Assembly (NCBI GenBank): GCA_019671135.1
Contig: JAHRHY010000001.1
Coordinates: forward strand, 3,348,001 to 3,412,000
Length of the DNA stretch: 64,000 nucleotides
Source of the DNA: Linnemannia hyalina
Lineage: Eukaryota; Mortierellomycota; Mortierellomycetes; Mortierellales; Mortierellaceae
Direction: 5' to 3'
Shown: positions 45,391 through 58,608 of the stretch, piece after piece
How the letters are laid out: the number at the start of each line of letters is the position of its first letter
How positions within the stretch are numbered: the stretch's first letter is position 1
Notes under the pieces: model-generated
What the model saw: only the letters and a program-made list of their open reading frames with translations
Database searches by the model: none
What the model was told of the DNA's origin: nothing
Program-made: the position numbers and the translations under genes

Positions 45391-47450
45391 ATGGCACCTC
45401 AAGTCGATCCCGAGCAATGGGCAAAGGTCAGGGTACTCATCTCAGGCGCAGGCATTGGAGGTCTCACTCTGGCTCTCGCCCTGGAACAAGCGGGATATGA
45501 ATACGAGGTCTTTGAACGTGCATCGAAGATCAAACCCCTTGGTAAGAATCCAACGCCTTCCTCTCCTTCTCCTTTATTTCGCAAATGGACACATTCTCTG
45601 ATGCTTGCATCCTCACTTTCAAACTGATTGTTAGGTGCTGCTATGAGCTTTAGCCACAACGTTGCTCCTGCCATGATTCAGCTGGGCATCTACGATGAGT
45701 TTCTACAAATCTCGAAAACCTTGGAATCCATGGACCTTTTCCAGGAACGAAGCCAAGGAGCAACAACAACGCAGGATACCCTTGACGACTCCCGACCTCA
45801 GGGTGATGCAGCCAATGGCGTGGTGCCACTGACAACGGTCCACTTTGCCCAGATGGCTGCAATGACTGGCTATCCGATCCGTATATTTTCAAGACCAAAG
45901 CTCTTTGACCTGCTCCTGTCTCGCCTCCCTGCCCACAAGATTCATCTTGGCAAAAAGATTGTTGATGTCACTCAGGACTCTGAGGAGGATGGCGCGGGCG
46001 GCGTCACCATTCATTGTGCCGACGAGACGACGTACAGCGGCGACATCTTGGTTGGAGCAGATGGTGCGTACAGTGCTGTCCGACGGTCCATCTACAAACA
46101 GGCGAACGCTGATGAGAAACTGCCGGCGCAGGACCTCGAAAACTTGAACCTCGGATATGTGACCATGGTGGGAACGACAGACCCGTTGGACCAGGAAGTG
46201 TTCCCCGAGGTCAAGGAAAATACCTGTCTTCACTTTCGAACCGTGGGCGAGAATAAACCGCATACGGTTAGTTGAGAGCGAAGCGGATAAGATTGAGAGC
46301 CTGCATGCAAGTCCATGTTAACATGGAATGACCTGCTTGCTGACTTTTTTCTTCTCATCTTTTCATCTGATCGGAACTAAAAAACAATAGTGGTCGACTT
46401 TCACAGTGCCAGACAATCGCATTGCCTGGTCCATCAACGCCCAAGTGGACTCGTCTCAGGATCCAACGGTTCTTCGAACAAGGGAATGGGGTGACGATTC
46501 GACGGATGTTATGATCGAAGGCGTCAGGACGTTTCCAATTCCAGCTGGAAGTGAAGGTCTTGGCGGCAACAAAACTATAGGCGATTTGATTGACAAGACT
46601 CCGAGGGACAACATCTCCAAGGTGTTCTTGGAAGAAAAGCTGTTCGAGACATGGTCCTATGGGCGTGTTGTCCTCGTTGGAGATGGTAGGACAGACACTT
46701 GTTTGTTTGATCTCTTTTTTTCTTTTTTTGTGCCCCTTGTCTTTTGTTTACGGTACAACTGACCTTCGGTTAAACTCGCACTCTCCTTTGTTTTGTTCTT
46801 GATTGATAGCATGCCACAAACTTCTACCAGCTACAGGACAAGGTACTTGGGTTATTCGCTATGTACGGCGCTATCGTCCTCCTTTCATCCCTGTTCTTAC
46901 ATTATGTCACCCTTTCTCCAATTTTCATCCAGGTGCTGTGAATGCCTTTGAGGACGCCGTGATTCTCGCCAATTGCATCTATGACCTGCGCTCGACCTCT
47001 AGGACTGATGTCCAGTCTGCATTCCAGGATTACCGCGACCAGCGATATCCGCATGCAAAGTTTCAATACCAAAGCAGCAAATCTGTTGCCAAGGTCATCC
47101 AAGGCCAGGTAAAGATCTATTTCGTTGTTGTTGTTTTTTTGTATGCGTTCCAAGTTGTGTGGTGTACAAGTTGAGTGAATAGCCCCCCCCCCCCCCCCCC
47201 CCCACTTTTTTTTATTGACCGTTGACCATCGCATTGGCCCGATTGTTATCAATAGACTTGGTTTGAGAGTCTTTGGCGCAAGTTTACGCTTACGTTCTTC
47301 TCGAAGCGTTTTGAGAAGGAACAGAACACAAGGGGACTTGACTACATGCCACAGATTGCGTTCCTCCCTCAGGTTCCTGCCAGGGGAACTGTACCCCTTC
47401 TTCCGCAGGTGCCATCCAAGCGGGTTCTTGCAGACGCGGGCCGCAAATAA
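45391..47450 (+). CDS. FAD-dependent monooxygenase (aromatic-ring hydroxylase type)
   Basis: Six exons (45391-45541, 45635-46266, 46391-46685, 46810-46842, 46933-47108, 47256-47450) give 493 residues. N-terminal dinucleotide-binding motif VLISGAGIGGLTLALALEQ, the FAD signature GDILVGADGAYSAVRRSIY in the middle, and the second FAD motif VVLVGDACHKLLPATGQ joined across two introns to GAVNAFEDAVILANCI. This matches PHBH-type flavin monooxygenases, which use NAD(P)H and O2 to hydroxylate aromatic or related small molecules; the substrate cannot be inferred. The C-terminus ends FLPQVPARGTVPLLPQ then VPSKRVLADAGRK. The final intron contains 21 consecutive C (47183-47203), which is unusual in a fungal intron. 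The stop codon lies inside an AATAAATAAA run. No signal peptide. Confidence 0.88.
47183..47203 (+). repeat. Poly-C tract (21 C) in an intron
   Basis: Uninterrupted run of 21 C inside the final intron (47109-47255) of the monooxygenase gene, followed by a T-rich stretch. Confidence 0.95.
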
Positions 47451-48044
47451 ATAAATAAATAAATACACATGTGGTCGATTGATCCCATGGTAGCTTTGTT
47501 TTTCTACCTCTACTTTTTGAAAAGATGAACATCAAACTATGCGTTTTAGATTTATGCGCACTGAGAAGAGAAAAAAAAAGGTAGAGTTATGTTTCTGTCT
47601 GGTAAAGAAGGTAAATGGGTGGACGGAACCATTGGGGGGAATTTATTTTTGGAGCTGTTGACATGATCGACGAAAAAACAAGAAGAGAAGTTAAAGGCGA
47701 GCGCAAAGTAAGAAAGAAGGGAAGAAAGAGTTGTTTTTGTTTGCATTTGTAGTGGGTCATTATTTTTATGGTATCGAGGAATCGATGGAAGGTTTGGGTA
47801 GAGGCGAAAGGGGTTTAGTGAAGAAAGATGGAGAAAGGTATTTTTTGAAGGAGAATGTGATCTTGTATAATAACGATCGCAGCCTCAATGGAGGCTGAAT
47901 GGAATGAAAAGGAAAAAAAAAAATAACAAGTAGTAAAGAGAATATATATATCCGATGATGAGTGCGTTGTTTTTAGGCGACCTCGACCTGCGAAACCGCC
48001 TGAGACTCAAACGGGTGCACTGGCGCCTGCTCCTGCTGTTGCAC
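47451..48044. other. Convergent 3' region
   Basis: Lies between the stops of the monooxygenase and the Msb1-like gene. A/T- and purine-rich, with no coding signal. Holds both genes' 3' ends. Confidence 0.55.
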
Positions 48045-51000
48045 CTATTGCTGCTCCAATTGCTGCGCTTGTCCGTTGTACCGCTCAACCTCCTCCTCCA
48101 ACTTATCGATGACCACCCACCCTACAGCGCCATCCTCAACAGGCTCCAACATGACCCATCCGCTGTCTTGACCTGCCATGTGTTCGATGCACATCCAAGG
48201 GAAGACCTCGTCCATCTTCTCGACTGTCCGGGTCATCACATCCTGTCGACGTACTCCAAGGGGCAATAACCGTCTCTTCCGTCCTCCGTTGACACTGCTG
48301 GGCAATCCTGCTGATGCTGAAGGGACTGCGGCAGTCTTCTTATTCACCTTGAACTTCTTGCCAAACAATCCGCCCTTGCTCTTGGAGCCCGTCGACTTGG
48401 CGGCTGACAGCTCTGTCGAAGCCGAACGCTTATCGGACGAGGCAGACGACAAAGAACCATGTCCAGAACCACCAGTGGGAGAAGGTAACGGCATGGTCTT
48501 GGCTCTTGTGGGACTCATCGGCGGCATCGATTCGGGCGAGTTCACGGCACGGGGAACGCTGTCCAACTGGGGCATGGTCGAACCACGAACAAACGATCCG
48601 CTGCTGATAATCGTCCCCTGACCCACCCCTCCCGTCGATCCGGCCTTCAATGCTGCCATTGCCTTGGGGTCCTTGGCCAGGGCAAGGAAACTCTCTTGAG
48701 CGGCCTTCAACGCCGCGGCTCTCTGGGCTGGGCTCGGTCCTTGATCCTGGTGTTGTCCGTTGTTCTTGTTGATCGCTTGGCCTAGACGAGACGGCTGTTG
48801 TCCTGGAAGATCCGAGTTTGCTGTCATCGCTCGCTGTTGCTGCTGTCGCTGGGACTGTAATTGTTGGAATGGTGACTCCTCCTCCAATTCCGCTGCTGTC
48901 GCTGCTACATTCGAGCTCTGCTTCCAAGGATCCTCCTGGGACGACATCCGTTGTTGAGAAGATTTTTGGATTCCGCGCAGGGACTGCTCCGATTCAGTGA
49001 GGAATTCAGATTTAAAACCAATCTCGGAAAACTGGTCCCATTGCACCTGGTAGTAGAGCTTACCATCCTTCAGGAGCGTTGCAGTTGAGAACCGGTATTC
49101 CTTCTTCTCACCCGCAGCGGCTGCCTTCTTGGGGATGCTTTCTCTAGTAGGTGAAATGGGGGTGGTATCTTGAGGCTTGGAGGAGGTCATGGCACCGTCC
49201 GAAGAAGAAGACTTGAGGGATACGGATGCGGAAGAAGGATCGGTCGACGATGACTCCTCCTCGTTCGAAGCCGCACCACTATCGTCTGTAGTGTAAGAGC
49301 TGTCAGAGACAAGGGCTTCTCCAGACAAATCACGCACAACAGCAGTAGTAGAAGCCTTCTTTGAACGACCAAGAGGGCTGGAGGGTGGACTGAGAGCCAT
49401 ACCATTCTTCTTCTTGGCGGCCATGGAAAGAGCAGAGTTGGCTGCTGCGGTCATGAATGGGCTCTTGATGGTCTTGCGGCGATGCTGTTCCCTAGTAGGC
49501 GAGAGAGAACCACCCGAACCACCCACAATGCTGGCGGTCGAGGCGCGTCGTGCGCCATTGAAGCTGTTATTGGCTCGCATTAAGCCATTGTTGCCACTGA
49601 AGTTGCGGTTGAATCCTAAAGTCGACTCTGTCGTTGCCGTTGTGGTGGTTATGGTGCTGGCGACTGACATCGAGCTGCCAGCAGATATAGGGAAGGACTC
49701 CTGTGCCATACGTCTCCAGCTGTCCGAAGAACCGCCGTCGCCGAGGTGCATGAAAGCAGGGGCGGTAGCGGGTGCAGGACTGAGAAGGTTGTCCTCTTGG
49801 TCCTGACTCGCGCCGGTGACGGCACCCAGCATGTCGTCGAAAAAGTTGAGCTCCAGACGAGGAGGCTCGATCGAGACCACTGGGGCTGCCGTAGCAGCGG
49901 TGGTGGCGGTCGCAGTGGAAGCGATTGAAGGTGCAGCGGCAGTAGGCGTGGCTGAGCCAACTACCTGGTTGTTGATCCTCACAGGCTTCAGCTGGTCATC
50001 GCTCTGCTTGTTGCGCAGCTTGAATGACAAGGCGCGGATGAAGCCTGGCGTCTTAGACTTGTTGCCAGTGTCCACGCTGAGCAGCTGCGAGGAAGATGTC
50101 GAAGAGCTGGAGAAGGTAACTCCTTGCTGAAGAGCAGGTCGGTTCTTGTCAGCACCAACACCACCAGTGCTGCGCGAATGGTTGGGTTGTTGGGCACCGC
50201 CCTTTTGCTGATGTGGCGAAGAGGCAGTGGAAGAGTTACTGCGGGCGCTGGTGCTACTAGTAGGCGAGCGCTTGTTGTTGCTGCTGCCATTCGCAGACGA
50301 CGAAGACCCAGCCTGGCCCTGAATGTAGCCTGGAGGAGGCGAGACAGGGCGTTCAGGGAAGCTCTCCTGGAACTTGGACCTGACCTCACCTCGAGGAGAG
50401 ATGGGTCCAGTAGCGATGGGAGTGAAAATGACGCTGACCTCGGCGACCTTTGGTGGACGCGAAACAACCTCGAACGCCTTCTCGGCAGGAAGCTCGTGCA
50501 CGGGTGAGCTGACCAAATGCGAAGTTTCGATAGGGAGAGATAAAGTATTGCCAGAGGGTTGAGACGTCTGGGATCGCATACCCATGCTGGTGGTGAAAGA
50601 GGGGAAGTCGCGGGCATTGAGGTCCATCATCGACTTGGGGCGGTCGCTCAAGGTCAACTGGGAGCGACGGCGAGGCTGGACAGGAAGGCCCTCCAAGTCC
50701 ATGGGGGAAGATTGGAGAGAGAACTCTGAGCTGGCACGGGCTGGTTCCTCATCACAGATATCATGAAGCTGCAAGTAAGGGTCGCTGACCACAAAATCAA
50801 TGACAGACTGTCCGTCGGTCTGCAGCAGCTGTGGGTGAAGGATGATGGGCTCGCTATAAATCTCGTTGGGACGCCGGTTGGAACGGAATCCCATGCTGAT
50901 GTTGCTGAAGGGATCCATCGACATGGAGCGACGGAGGGCCGAGTTGCGACGAGCACGCTGAGGACGCATCGAGGGCGAGGTTCTAACAGCGGGGTTGTTG

Positions 51001-53229
51001 AGGACTTGGCCGATGCGAGCATTGTTCGAGGCAGCCATGCGGTGGAGCGAGTTCTGGGGAGAAGAGCTACCAGAGGCGATGCCATTGCAGGAAAAGTCCT
51101 GCTGAGATTGAGCACGACTCAATGCTTGGTACAGGTTGGGCTGGTTCTCTTGCATGTGGCGCATACGCATGGAGGTCAACTTATCCTGTGGGAGATCGCG
51201 GAAGCTGCGGAGAGAGGCAGCTGGGGGACCGGCAAGGCCGAACCCACTGCTGTTGCTGCTGGCGCTGTTTGACCGGGTGACTCCATGCTTGTCCAGGTAA
51301 GCTGCTGTGCGAAGGGGGTCCCTCTGGAAGTTGGCCAACGAAGGCATCTCATCAGAGCGCGTGTCAATGTTCTGGGTAAAGTCCCATCCAAGACCGTCGG
51401 CGAAGTCAGGGATCAGAGAGTCATGGGGATCCTCGGGTTCGTTGGCGTGGGTCACCTCGGGGTCAGAGTCATATCCCTCCTCTGCATCAGGGGCCTCTGG
51501 GTCAGTCGATTTGTCGTAAAGACTCTCCATATCGGCGACTGACGATCGTCTGCGGTTCGTCATCACGGCTGGCCGCAACAGCTGATGTGCAGACATGTTT
51601 TCCTGTTGACGAAGACGGTTGAGGTGGGACATGTCCTGCATGATCTCCTCGTACTCGGTTCGTTCCTCTTCGTAATAGGGTGATGTAGGGCGAGGGGATG
51701 GGAGGAGAGGCGAGGTGGGTCTTGAGATGGACACGCTCGACTTGGCCAAGGACTGAGATCGGGAAAGAGAGTCTCCGAAGACGCCACCGGCATGAGTGAT
51801 CGAAGATGCTGACTGTGGCGTCAAAACGGTGTCAAAGTATCCGTTGGCGTTGGCAAAGCTGCGAGGAGTCGTTGCGCTCATGGGCATGCTAGAGCCAGCA
51901 CTCGAAGGAAGAGAGATATCGAGGCGGGAGGGTAGGTTCTGGTAGGGTATCTGCATCCGCATGCTAGCCTTACCCTCGTTTTGTTGGCGGGCACTCTTGA
52001 GGACTCGGGTCTCGTTGCAGAAATATGTGTTCTCGTCCCAGTCGTCAGGTTGGTCGATTTTGGCAAGGTCGTATTGAGTCTTGATGCGGAGGAAGGCGCG
52101 CAGGAGGTCTTCGCAGGCAGCGCCCCAGAGGTTACGTTGTTGGAGAGAGGCGTCAAAGGTGGTGAACTCGCGCTCGGGCTCAGCCATGATGCTCAGTGAT
52201 ATAGCTTTGGCGACCACGACCAGCGTCATGCCGTTGAGATGAGCAAGGAGAGTGACATCGGCGCAGAGAGAAAAGAGATCGAGCAGGATGGACCGGTTTG
52301 TTGCTGGAAGATCTTTGATGAACTTTGTAAAGTTGCGATCTTGAAGAGGTGAGCGTTTTTTGCAACCGGCAGTTAGCATTATCGCTCAACGGGTCAATGC
52401 GTACACGTACAACAAAAAAAGAGCGCTCATGCTGCATGTGATGAAGAGAACAGACATACCTTGGTCGAGATACAGAAGGCGATAGTCATCATATGTGACA
52501 AGAGTCTCTTCTGAGTATCGAATGGCCCACTTCATGGCGTGAGCAACCAGATGGATATCGAGTCGGTGCAACGGTGAGAGCTCGGTGCTGGCATCATCAT
52601 CGAGGATCATGCGTATCGTGTTAAGGATGACTTTCTGGCTCTGACCCATCTGCACCTGGCGCAGAATGCCCTTTGTTGTGAGTCCTATAAATAACAAAAG
52701 GCAAGCAGTAAAAAAGATATATTAGAAATATTTCCAGTGTTAATTAAACCATAGCTGCATATAGCTCATCACGCATGTCGTATAAACAATCGTCTCTTTT
52801 TTCCTTATTACGACAAGAATAACACAAAAGGAAAAAGGGGAACTGGTTGAACTTGCCTCTATCTCGAATTTCTTTGACACAGCGCTTTACGATCAAAAGG
52901 GTCATCTCCATAGATAGATCAGGCATTGCCATGTTGCTCTCGGTCTCGGCCTCAGCAAAGACTTTAGACATGAGACCCTTCTTCTGGACACTCTTGGCAC
53001 GGCGAAGGTTGCCATTGCTGGAGGAGCGCAGGAGACTGCCCCGTCGAGAGAGCGATGGATTGCTGCCTGAGTAAGGGGAAGTTGGGTCGAGTGACCGAGT
53101 TTGAGACATGTCACTCGTGGCTGTGAAGATGCTGATGCCGCTAGAAGCGGGCAGGTTGGAAGAGCTCCCTGTTTGGTTTTTGAAGGTCTCGCGCAGGTTT
53201 TTGGCGCTGGATACAAGTCGGACCGACAT
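48045..53229 (-). CDS. Large Msb1/Mug8-like RhoGAP-fold protein
   Basis: Exons 53229-52857, 52684-52460 and 52339-48045, in frame, 1,630 residues. The first intron begins with GC (AGAG|GCAAGT), a GC-AG intron: no GT donor preserves the frame there. N-terminal 100 residues are Ser-rich. Then comes a RhoGAP-like fold spanning exons 1-3: MEMTLLIVKRCVKEIRDRG, ILRQVQMGQSQKVILNTIRM, MKWAIRYSEETLVTYDDYRL, FIKDLPATNRSILLDLFSLC, HLNGMTLVVVAKAISLSI. This resembles the Msb1/Mug8 domain of polarity proteins that link Rho/Cdc42 and formins. The remaining 1,300 residues are disordered and Ser-rich, apart from a small C-terminal module (ATLLKDGKLYYQVQWDQ, MTRTVEKMDEVFPWMCIEHM, DSGWVMLEPVEDGAVGWVV). Likely a scaffold for polarity or morphogenesis. 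The family call is moderate, the gene itself secure. Confidence 0.8.
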
Positions 53230-54444
53230 GTTGTGTATGTGTAGTTGCGAGTTGTGGAGAAAAAATAAGGGAGGGGGAGGGAGCGACGAGGGAAGGAGAG
53301 AGAGAAACGGAGTTGAAAGGAGGTGGTATTGAATTTGATTTTTTGTTGGAAAAGGGTGAGAGTTGCTGAGTCCAGTTAATGCTGTGGTTGTAGTCGGATC
53401 CTGGATGTCGGAAAAAAATTGGTGGCGAAGTCGAGAACGCACAGAGAACACACAGATCACACACAGATACGAGTTAGTTAGACAATGATAACAATGGTTA
53501 GTAGACAGGTGAAGAGAGAGAAGAAGGTTAGCGTTAGCAAATGAGAAAGATTAGTAAGAAAAATAGAAAAAAAGAGAAAAGGAGAGAGAAAGGAGAGAAG
53601 GTGGTGGCTGTTGGTTAGTTATCTAGGCGGCGATATCTCTTGGGCGAAGCACTGATGATTGATGGCTGATTGTTCTAGAGGTGATCAATGAGGTCGCAGT
53701 GATCATGAACTCAGTTCATTTGATCTCAGATCAGAAATAAAAAATAAAAAAAGTGGCCAGTGCGTCTTCTCGCCCTGTCGCTGTGCCTAAGCGGGTAATA
53801 AAAGTACAAAAAAGAGTTGCTGTGCCCTGTGAAGGACGACAGCAGTGTCGGAGATGGAGATGGAGATGAATAATCTCCTAGAGGACTCACTCACTCTACG
53901 TGCTAGTAGTCTGCACTTTCACACCTCTTTTTTTTCTTGTTGCTGTCGGTGCTGCTGCTGTTGTCGAAGTTGTGTTGTTGACGTGTCTCTTTCCTAGTGA
54001 TGCCTCAACTATGTTGTTATTTCTCACTGTTCTCTCTTTGCGTTCACTCTTGTGCACTTGGGTTGTCTTCTTGGTGCAAGGGAAAGGAATGGATGGATGA
54101 TGGCGATGGAGGAGTGTAGAAGAAGGCTGACAAAGGTCGAGCGGAAGGAAGGTGGAGTTGGAGGTTATGAAGAGTGGTGAAGCGTATCGAACTTGTGTTG
54201 AGAAGGTGTGAAGGGAGAGTAAGAAAAAAAGACAGTGGAAGCAATGGGTATACTCAACAAGTAGTAGTCGGTATCGTAGTGGAAGTGAGAGAGAGGGGAA
54301 AAGATAAAAAAACGAGAAGGTGGATAAATCGTGGCAAGGGTGAGGGGAGTATAACGACGCACGATGTAAAAAATGCGGAGGCCTCAAAAAAGGGAAGAAC
54401 TGAGGCCATGGCGGAGAAAGGGCCGGATATCTGAAGAGCATTGG

Positions 54445-54446
<2 letters not shown>

Positions 54447-54477
<31 letters not shown>
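54447..54477. repeat. Poly-A tract (31 A)
   Basis: Uninterrupted A run. I see no processed coding sequence upstream and no obvious target-site duplication, so a retroposed cDNA tail is not supported. Confidence 0.95.
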
Positions 54478-54479
<2 letters not shown>

Positions 54480-57400
54480 GGGCGCTTGACGATGCCATGC
54501 AGATGTGCTCAACATACAGTTATGGACTCTTGTCTTTTTTGCAACGACTCTTGAGGAGACGGTTCGAAAAGATTACGAGAGTGGTGTTGGTGTTGTTGTT
54601 TTGAGAGTGATAAAAATAATGGTGCAGTGGAAAAGCAACGCACAGGATACATAAAAACAAGAAGGGAAGAATGGGGAAAGGAAGAAGTAAAACACAAGAG
54701 GAAAAACGTGAGTCGTGGATACAAATATGGGAGATGTTAAGAACGAAGAAAATGGAAGCAACATTGGCCGAGGTGTGCCTAGTTCACAAGGTAATCAGGG
54801 GAAGGGAAGTAGTGGCGGGGCTAGCCCTCTAGCAGGAGAGTGTATGGCTTGGGTAGACCCCAGTTCTGTCCTTTGCTTTCCTTCCCTTCTTGATCAAGCT
54901 CAGTGTTCATGGCGGTGTGCGTTCCTTTTGGAATGCCTCCCATCGAGAGTTTCCATGGTGGGGAAGGGGCAACAAGTGACAAGGGGGTGCATGAAAATTA
55001 TCATCCTTTTTTCTATCCCATATCGACTCAAAAAGGTACCCGGGCACAGAGAGCGAAACAAACGACGACAGCTTAAGAAGGTATTTTGGAGTTTGGCACG
55101 TCAAGGGATAGTTTGGGGAGAGGTCTGGGAACTGCGTTCCTTCCTATCCTTATCCTCAGATGTCAGTCTCCCTTCACTTCCCTCACCAGATTAACCTCTT
55201 GTGTTATGTGGGATGGAGATCGATTGAGAGAGATGGGCGGGCTGTTTTTGGGGTTCACCTGTTTACCTTAATTACCGCCACAAGATTTGTATGTTTCTTG
55301 GATTGGCGATGAACGGCGACAGTGGGGATCTTGAGGAAAGATCAAAGTAACCCTCGAGAGGGAGAGATAAGATGTATGCCTATTTAACGGACGAAAGAAG
55401 GTAGAGCAAGGCAGACAAAGATCCGCAGAAAGGGAGGAGTCAGCCTTTTGGATGCCGAGTAAAATGAAAGGGAAAGATTTTTATATTGAAGAGGAGGAGA
55501 GCAAAGGAAAAAAAACGGGAGAAAGGGCAGAATCCTCAACGGAGAGGTGGAGGAGATTGACTCCTGTCGACTTGAAGGAGCAAGTACAAAAGAGAAAAAA
55601 AAGTGGAGACAAATGGGAATGGATGGAGGCAACAAGGGTAGCAGGAGCAAGAGCAGCGGCTACGAGGTCAAGAGGAACCAAGAATCGTCACTCAGTGCAA
55701 GATTGCCAAGGAGTGAAAGCGAGAGAAAAAAGACAGAGCGACAACAAGAAAACAAAGAAAAACAAGCAGGTGCATCAATTGAAAGGTGGATCTATGTAAA
55801 CAACGACTACGCGACAGAAACAGTGAATGTAATTGTAATTGTCACTGTGCGTGCAAAAAATGGAAGAGAGTCAGGGGAAAATGAATGAGGAAGGGAAAGG
55901 AACAGAGTGAGAGGATAGCACTGAGGTGGCAACAAGATCTCTCTTTTACTTCTGCTGTGTTTGGGTTATCCACATTGCATTGCTCACAGACACACCAATC
56001 GAGACCATTGGCCCATTGCCAATGTACGATGCGTTTTGTTTTGGAGTGATGGAGGATAGAAGGACCCTTTAGCGTTTGAAAATGTGAGGTATGTGGTGCT
56101 GTCGAAGGGGCTCCTTTCTATGCAGATGACCATATCAAACATACAGAGAGAGTGTCTGTTTGTGTGTGCTGCTGCAAGGATAATAATACCATCGGACGAA
56201 GCATGACGGACAGATATAAAAAAAGAAAGGGGTTCGACAAGGCAGCAGTTAAAAATTGCAGGACGCCCAATGCGGCAGGGACCATTGGAAATTGCCAATA
56301 GGTGTTTGGGGGTAGAAAAAAACAAAGGAGATGTGACTTGTAAGAGAGCATAGTTGGGAGAATGTTTGGCGCCACACAATTAAAAGCCCAAAAGAAGGGA
56401 GCATAAGATGTAACAATTAGAGGGAGAGAAAGTGTGTGCGAAGGAGTACGTGGGGGTGCTTTGACAACAAAAAAGAACAACTTCTTTAGTTGGTACAGTC
56501 GAGGATACGTCCTCCCAGGGGTAAAAAAAGTGATCTGCCTTCTTCTCTCTTCCTCAGGGAGATGCCATGCCTTTCATAAAACACCAGATCGGGGATGCTC
56601 AGAAAATCACGGAGAAAGAAACGAGGACAACGAGAGAGAAGAGAGATGCTAGAGTGTTTGTGTGGAAGATGGAAGATGGAAGGAGGGTACTTTTCTTTGC
56701 TTACCTTTTGTAACAAAAGACAAGGTGATCGAGGATGACAAGACAAACCCGAACAGAGAGAGACAGAGTGGCGATATATGTGCTACAGCAAATATAATAA
56801 GCACTGTGTTGTGAGAGCGTTGGTGGTGCCTGAAGGAATGTGTAGAAAGAGTGCTGTGAAGTCTTGAGTCGGTATTCCGGTGATGCAAGAAAATGGGCGG
56901 GAGTCTAATGATTTTTTGTAGAGTTGCCTTTGGGTGGCTATTGTTTGGTGTTGTTTTTGTATATGTTGTATGTATTATTAAAAAGGGAGAGGTGGACAGA
57001 GAGTAATAATGGAAATGTGCCGAAGAAGAGGGGAAGAAAAAAGAGAGATGAGATACGAAGACAAAGAAAGGAGAGACGTTCGATACAACGAATTGAGTTT
57101 TTAGGTACAGAAAGTCTATATAACAGTGATAGTGAAAAAAGCAGTAGAAAAGGGTGGAGGATATTGTTGCTGTTGATGATGTTGCTGTTGTTATGAAGGA
57201 AGTGCCAAGGTTGCCAGGGTCACCGATGAAGGGATATGTTATGTGAGATTAGAATGTGGTTTAGGGGGAAGAGGATGACGGTGTGGATATGAATGCTGGG
57301 TGATGGGTATTAAGTATGATCTGTGTAAGTGAACGAATGAGTGAATATGTGTGAACAGAGAGAAAGAGGGGACAATATGGGTTAAAGGAGGAAATAAAAG

Positions 57401-58176
57401 GGGACTTCCAGGAGGGGACAAAGTTGAAGAATGAAGAAGAGAAAAAAGAGAGAAGAGAAAAGAAGACGAGAGGAATAATAAACACGAAGAGGAGACGAAC
57501 CACCAGAGAGAGATAATGAGCTTTTCTCCTTTCCTAAAGGTGGCTAGATCCATGCTCCATGCTCACCTTTCTCGCTCTCAGCCCACGTTTGACACTGAGT
57601 AAAGTACAAATAGTCGATTGAATAATGATTCTGCTGCAAGTAACAATAACACAGGACAGGGGGAGCGGGATGGTATGGGAAGGAGGATGGATGGTTCTTG
57701 CGTTTGAGAGCAAGCCCGGATGGTCCGCATGGGATGACAGCTACAACAGTTTTAAACATCAACAACAACAAACAACGCAAGAGTGAGCCATCCTAGTTGA
57801 AATTAAAGAAAACTATTCTTTGTAAACAAACAAAACAAACACCAAACAATGATTGCCCTACCATGCCAGGCATACAAAACAAAGGAAGGAAGGAAAGCCG
57901 ATATTCCAACGGACAATCAATTAGTCTCTTTGTTATTTACCATCCACTACTCTTCGTGTCTACGAGGAAGGTATGTTTGGCGGTATTAACTCAACATCAT
58001 CAAGAATGAGAGAGATGAATAGGAGAATGAATTAAAGTATGGACTCGGTAAGTGTGCCCGACCGTCCGTCCGTCCGTTCTGCCTCTTACATCCCTCACCT
58101 TTTTCTTTTCTACTTTCGAAACCCTACCTTAAAAGAATATTGGTTTTTTTGCCCCATACCTTTTCACGTACCACAA

Positions 58177-58208
58177 GCACACAGGCACACAGGCACACAG
58201 GCACACAG
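58177..58208. repeat. 8-bp tandem repeat (GCACACAG)
   Basis: Four exact copies of GCACACAG. Confidence 0.92.
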
Positions 58209-58583
58209 GAGAAAGAGATGCCACGCGCGCAGCTCTCCTTTCTCTTCGTTCTCCGGCTGGGCAATCTTTCCTCGATTTGTTCGCCCCTCCCCTCCTCCTA
58301 TCCTACCCTTTTCCCTTCCTCTGTTGCAGTCTTACTCTCCATCGAAAATCCGAGGGACGTGCATCTTTTTTACCCGTTCCATGCAACAAAAAACACAAAT
58401 TCTCGCTTCCTCGTCCTCCATCCCTATCCCACTCAATTAGGGAGGACACACAAGGCAGCAGGGGGAGATGTTCTGTGCTTTGTACTTTGCTTTTGCATTT
58501 ACCACAGCGCCTAATCCACTTGGTGGTTTTTTTCACCCTCCCGGAGAAACAAGGCAGGGGGATGCGGATGCAGAGTAGGGAAT

Positions 58584-58608
58584 GAGAGAGAGAGAGAGAG
58601 AGAGAGAG
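58584..58608. repeat. (GA)n microsatellite
   Basis: About 12 units of GA without interruption. Confidence 0.95.

Noticed and set aside
54447..54477. A31 as the tail of a retroposed element
   Set aside because: No coding remnant or target duplication seen next to it; simple homopolymer growth is enough.
53896..54498. 200-codon minus-strand frame beginning with poly-Phe
   Set aside because: Reads through the A31 tract and purine-rich DNA; extreme composition and no conserved signature.
54715..55194. 159-codon plus-strand open frame
   Set aside because: No ATG at its opening, no codon bias, no splice-joined neighbours, no recognisable motif.
58177..58208. Repeat considered as a CRISPR or telomere-like array
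   Set aside because: Four head-to-tail 8-bp units without spacers, in a eukaryotic genome; a simple microsatellite.
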